9,806 nt of DNA from G021776435 sp046756245 (GTDB lineage: Bacteria > Pseudomonadota > Alphaproteobacteria > Caulobacterales > Parvularculaceae), in NCBI GenBank assembly GCA_046756245.1, contig JBHHVZ010000100.1, forward strand, positions 1-9,806. Direction: 5' to 3'. A program made the translations under genes and the position numbers. Under the pieces are notes generated by a model that made no database searches, had not been told where the DNA came from, and saw only the letters and a program-made list of their open reading frames with translations. Below, in pieces: positions 6,881 to 9,806 of the stretch; positions within the stretch are counted from its first letter, which is position 1; each line of letters starts with the position of its first letter.

Positions 6881-8472
6881 GACAGTCTTCCCCCCAGCAC
6901 GCCTAGCCAGACGCTGATGAGCAGCATAAAGATGAACATTAAGGAAAGCGCGCCTCCAAACGCTACGACATCGCGTCGCGAAGCCGCACCATTCAACATG
7001 GCCTTGCCGGCTTCGATTGCTCCGGAGGGCGTCTTTTTAGAGGCGAAAACCAATCCGTAAGCTACGCCGACCGTAACAACGAAACCGATAACATTCCACC
7101 ACATCCAGAATACCTGCGGTTGGAATTTCCACAGATAAAGATTGACAATAACGCCCGCAAAGAGGCCCGCATTCACACCCGGCGCGCCGGCGCGCCGGCT
7201 CAGCATGCCGATCAGAAATATGGCGAGGATCGGTCCGTAAAGCGCCGAGCCGACTTTATTGATGGCCTCGATCACAGTGGGCGCGATCGAACCGCCAAAA
7301 ACCGACAGAAAAAGAATGACGAGCCCCCAGAAAACCGAAACGCCCCGGGCCCAGCGCACGTCAGCTTTTGGATCATTCGGTTTCAACCCAAGTTCGCTAA
7401 GATCTTCAAGCGTCACCGCTGCGAGCGAATTTAGGGTCGAGCTCAACGACGACATCGCCGCCGAAAGGATTGCAACCATCAACAGGCCGATGACGCCATG
7501 GGGAAGATGTTCCAGTATGAAAATAGGCATCAAATAATCCGGTTTGTCCGCAGGGATTTGCGCCCGCAAACCGGGATCGTTTAATGCAACAACGCCGACA
7601 ATCAGGCCGGTAAAGCTGTAAAGCAACACCAGCGGAAAGCGCAGGACGCCATTGGCGAACAGCAATCGGCCCGTATCGCCCAAATTCTTCGCCGACAATA
7701 TGCGTTGCGCCTGAGTCTGATCGCATCCGTAATATGAAGCGTAAAGAACAAAACCGCCAAACACCATTGGCAAAAAACCGAATTCATCTCCGTTAAGTCC
7801 AAGAGACGTAAAATCGACAGCCTTCAGGCGCGCCGGATCGACCTCGCGCCAGAATTCTTCGAACCCTCCAACTTCCTTAAAGGCGTACCATCCGACCAGC
7901 AAGAGACCGCCGAAAATCAGAACCATCTGAATCGCATCGCTGTAAACCACCGCTTTCATGCCGCCAGCGGTCGAATAAACCAGCGTGATTAGCCCGACGA
8001 CAACCACTGACTGCCAGAACGGAATGCCCAGCACCGCCTCGAGGATGATGCCCATCGCGTAGACCGTGATGCCGGTGGCGAAGGCGCGCACAATCTGAAA
8101 CGCTATACTTATCAACAGCCTCGTCGAACGGCCGAAGCGGCGATCGAGATATTGATAGATGCTGACAATCCCGGCCCTGTAGAGGGCCGGCGATATGACG
8201 AACATGACGAGGATCATTGCAAGCGGTACGGCGAATTCGTAGGTCAGCCATTTCAGGCCGCCGCCTTCCCGCAATCCTACAAACGCGGGCGCCGAAATAA
8301 AGCTGATGGCGCCAAGTTGTGTCGCCATAACCGACAGCGTGAGGGGAAACCACCCCAAGTTTCGGCCACCGAGAAAGTACTCTCCTTCACTCGTTTGCCG
8401 GCGCAGCAAAAACCCGAAACCCAATAATCCGCCGAGATAAACGGCGATAACACTGTAATCGAGACTATTCAT
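6877..8472 (-). CDS. Sodium/solute symporter, SSS (SLC5) family
   Basis: This 531-residue inner-membrane protein has about 13-14 hydrophobic segments, the usual size and topology for the SSS family (LeuT fold), which couples Na+ entry to uptake of sugars or organic anions. Family marks seen are a broken first helix around ATQLGAISF (50-58), the signature YSTAGGMKAVVYSDAIQ (166-182), CDQTQAQR (250-257), and SAAMSSLSSTLNS (337-349), where conserved serines form part of the Na2 site. Start ATG 8472 follows a weak purine stretch (GTGAAAAACG). The gene overlaps the glycerate kinase by 4 nt, so it belongs to the same transcript. By context the substrate would be an intact hexosyl-glycerate (an anionic glycoside); the protein sequence alone does not show specificity. 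Confidence 0.9.
   Translation of the reverse strand: MNSLDYSVIAVYLGGLLGFGFLLRRQTSEGEYFLGGRNLGWFPLTLSVMATQLGAISFISAPAFVGLREGGGLKWLTYEFAVPLAMILVMFVISPALYRAGIVSIYQYLDRRFGRSTRLLISIAFQIVRAFATGITVYAMGIILEAVLGIPFWQSVVVVGLITLVYSTAGGMKAVVYSDAIQMVLIFGGLLLVGWYAFKEVGGFEEFWREVDPARLKAVDFTSLGLNGDEFGFLPMVFGGFVLYASYYGCDQTQAQRILSAKNLGDTGRLLFANGVLRFPLVLLYSFTGLIVGVVALNDPGLRAQIPADKPDYLMPIFILEHLPHGVIGLLMVAILSAAMSSLSSTLNSLAAVTLEDLSELGLKPNDPKADVRWARGVSVFWGLVILFLSVFGGSIAPTVIEAINKVGSALYGPILAIFLIGMLSRRAGAPGVNAGLFAGVIVNLYLWKFQPQVFWMWWNVIGFVVTVGVAYGLVFASKKTPSGAIEAGKAMLNGAASRRDVVAFGGALSLMFIFMLLISVWLGVLGGRLS
6887..6895 (-). promoter_or_regulatory. Ribosome binding site for the glycerate kinase GTG start
   Basis: On the minus strand GGGGGGAAG lies 6 nt before GTG 6880-6878, within the last codons of the symporter gene. 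It supports GTG as the start and translational coupling across the GTGA overlap. Confidence 0.5.
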
Positions 8473-8487
8473 CGTTTTTCACTGCTT

Positions 8488-8652
8488 TCAGCGCTCGGAT
8501 GACATATCAGACAGTAAAACCGTTTGCACACAGCGCCCGATGTCCTGGGAGGAGGACATCGGGCGCCGCACTTCGCCCCGCCGCATATATTGAAATGAAT
8601 CGCCAAGACGCCAGGTCAGTCGATTGAAGTTCTTCCAACTCGGCTTACTCAT
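8488..8652 (-). CDS. Possible small protein of 54 residues in the receptor-symporter spacer
   Basis: On the minus strand an ATG at 8652 opens a 54-codon frame ending in TGA at 8490-8488, 16 nt before the symporter ATG. AAGG lies 7 nt upstream of the ATG, a reasonable ribosome binding site. The product starts MSKPSWKNFNRLTWRLGD, is basic in its first half, has no obvious membrane segment, and resembles no family I know. The strong hairpin at 8533-8566 lies inside this frame, which argues that the region may instead be structured untranslated RNA. It could be a chance ORF. Confidence 0.2.
   Translation of the reverse strand: MSKPSWKNFNRLTWRLGDSFQYMRRGEVRRPMSSSQDIGRCVQTVLLSDMSSER
8533..8566 (-). 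repeat. Perfect 14-bp inverted repeat (hairpin) between receptor and symporter genes
   Basis: GCGCCCGATGTCCT (8533-8546) and its exact reverse complement (8553-8566) flank a 6-nt loop, giving a very stable stem with 10 G-C pairs. In the minus-strand transcript the loop reads CCUCCC. No T run follows directly on either strand, so it is not a textbook intrinsic terminator. It lies about 145 nt after the receptor stop and 60 nt before the symporter start. It may stabilise or partly terminate the receptor message and set different levels for the receptor and the downstream genes. Confidence 0.6.
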
Positions 8653-8709
8653 GGCTCTGCCTTGCCGGGAAAAACAGATCGATGATCGCAGGGCCTATTG
8701 TTTCACCGA

Positions 8710-9806
8710 TCAGTAATCATAGGTCGCCCTTAACGTAATGCGACGCGGGAGGATCGGCCGGCCGACAAAGAACTCGGTGTCGCCTGACTGGAAATTGCCC
8801 AGACGCGGCGAGCCTTCCGCAAGGCCTTCGCTGTCGGTCAAATTGAAGACGCTCAGACCAATGCGAATTGACTGCGAATCGCCGACCGGGTGACGGTAGC
8901 CTGCCTCCAAGCGAACAAGGTTATACGATTCCAGCTCAACCGTGTTTCCATCATTAGCGAAATTCTCACCATGGAAGTTGTGGAATATGCCGAAATCGAA
9001 CCGGCCGTCGTCGTAAGCAAGGCCCGTGTTGAAGATAAGCTCCGGCTGCCGCCGCAGTTCATTGCCGATGAGCACAGGGTTATTCTCGAATTCGGTGAAT
9101 TCATGATCCCGAACTGTAATGTTGCCGTTTACGGACAACGTATCGGTAATGCTGAAAACACCGCCTGCCTCGACGCCGAAAGCACGCGTCGATTGCTGGT
9201 CGACAACGTTTTGCACGCCGCCGCCCGGCACGTTGATAAACTCAACCGATTGCCTGTCGTCCAGCTTCGTCCAAAAGCCCGTCACGTACCCGTTGAAACG
9301 GCGTGTGCTTATCTTCGCGCCGGCTTCAGCCGTCAAAATGATCTCGGAATCGTAAGGCCCGAGTTCTCCCAACGCATTAAAGCTTTGACCGTTTAATTGC
9401 GGGAAGAAAAATCCGCGCGAGAAGTTTCCGAACAGGTTCACCGAATCTGTCAGGCGATAAAGAACACTGCCAGACGCCGCCCACTCGGTTTCCGACACGC
9501 TGTCCTGAAACGCTTGCCCGGTCGGGAAACTGATAATCTCGATATCATCGTTCACGAGCGGGTCGTTGCTCACTTGAGTCGCCGCTGTATTGCGCTGCAA
9601 GATGTCGCCTTCCAGCCGCTCAATGCGAAAACCCACATCGAAAGCCCACCGGTCGCCCTCGATCTGATCGGCGAAATAGGCGGCATAGCGCAACGCCTCT
9701 CGCTCGCGGTCGCCGGTGACGCCGTTGGCGTTCAGGACGCCGTTTTGCGTGACCTGGAATTGTGCGCCCGGCGCGCCGGTCAAAGCGCCGGTAACGTCCG
9801 TGACCA
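8710..9806 (-). CDS. TonB-dependent receptor, C-terminal part (5' end outside window)
   Basis: The frame stays open to the right edge of the window, so the TTG at 9783 is internal and the signal peptide and plug domain are missing. About 365 residues of the outer-membrane beta barrel are visible, rich in alternating strands and turns: LFGNFSRGFFFPQL, where F-G-N-x-S-x-G-F is typical of TonB receptors; EIILTAEAGAKIS; RRFNGYVTGFWTKLDD; RAFGVEAGGVFSITD; ELRRQPELIFNTGLAY; GLSVFNLTDSEG; and a final RRITLRATYDY ending in an aromatic residue, the usual barrel-assembly signal. The asparagine-rich turns and plain carbohydrate-receptor look suit a sugar-type ligand. It is the outermost component of the hexosyl-glycerate operon by position; the same-strand spacer of 237 nt with a hairpin separates it from the symporter. 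Confidence 0.88.
   Translation of the reverse strand, partial: VTDVTGALTGAPGAQFQVTQNGVLNANGVTGDREREALRYAAYFADQIEGDRWAFDVGFRIERLEGDILQRNTAATQVSNDPLVNDDIEIISFPTGQAFQDSVSETEWAASGSVLYRLTDSVNLFGNFSRGFFFPQLNGQSFNALGELGPYDSEIILTAEAGAKISTRRFNGYVTGFWTKLDDRQSVEFINVPGGGVQNVVDQQSTRAFGVEAGGVFSITDTLSVNGNITVRDHEFTEFENNPVLIGNELRRQPELIFNTGLAYDDGRFDFGIFHNFHGENFANDGNTVELESYNLVRLEAGYRHPVGDSQSIRIGLSVFNLTDSEGLAEGSPRLGNFQSGDTEFFVGRPILPRRITLRATYDY

Noticed and set aside
7170..7200. Repeated GGCGCGCC palindromes
   Set aside because: They fall inside the symporter coding sequence and encode Ala/Gly/Arg codons; similar words occur elsewhere in the window and reflect GC-rich codon use, not a repeat element.
8890..9396. 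168-codon plus-strand ORF within the second TonB receptor
   Set aside because: Antisense to convincing beta-barrel sequence; a shadow frame.

Overview
The window looks like accessory nutrient-scavenging DNA from a Gram-negative, GC-rich bacterium, most likely an alphaproteobacterium. The evidence for this is two TonB-dependent outer-membrane receptors, a Sec-exported tannase-family esterase, and protein sequences resembling those of Caulobacterales, Sphingomonadales and Parvularculales relatives. This placement rests on recognition only. No rRNA, tRNA, CRISPR array, insertion sequence or integrase was seen.

Left part, plus strand (1-1936): the C-terminal end of a TonB-dependent receptor, then after a 4-nt gap an exported tannase/feruloyl-esterase family enzyme with an intact CS-D-HC catalytic signature. 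The pair looks like the end of an operon for capturing and cleaving an aromatic (galloyl- or hydroxycinnamoyl-type) ester. A 214-nt gap (1937-2192 up to the chosen start) holds a small hairpin and candidate promoter and operator sequences. It is followed by a ROK-family transcriptional repressor (2193-3347, plus).

Right part, minus strand (3401-9806, read right to left): a second TonB-dependent receptor (its start lies outside the window), a 237-nt spacer with a perfect 14-bp hairpin and a possible 54-codon ORF, a sodium/solute symporter (SSS), a GckA-type glycerate 2-kinase, a cytoplasmic GH63-like glycosidase of the mannosylglycerate/glucosylglycerate hydrolase type, and a ROK sugar kinase of the YdhR/GmuE fructokinase type. 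The last four genes overlap by 4, 17 and 4 nt, so they are surely one transcript. The kinase operon and the ROK regulator converge tail to tail, with 53 nt between stop codons.

The minus-strand genes fit one pathway. The receptor brings a hexosyl-glycerate across the outer membrane and the symporter brings it across the inner membrane. The glycosidase splits it into hexose and D-glycerate. Glycerate kinase makes 2-phosphoglycerate and the ROK kinase makes hexose-6-phosphate, both entering glycolysis. The likely substrate is mannosylglycerate (digeneaside, a red-algal osmolyte) or glucosylglycerate. This would be a PTS-independent alternative to the E. coli MngA/MngB route. Gene order and motifs are seen directly. 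The family functions come from established knowledge. The joint pathway and the substrate are inference.
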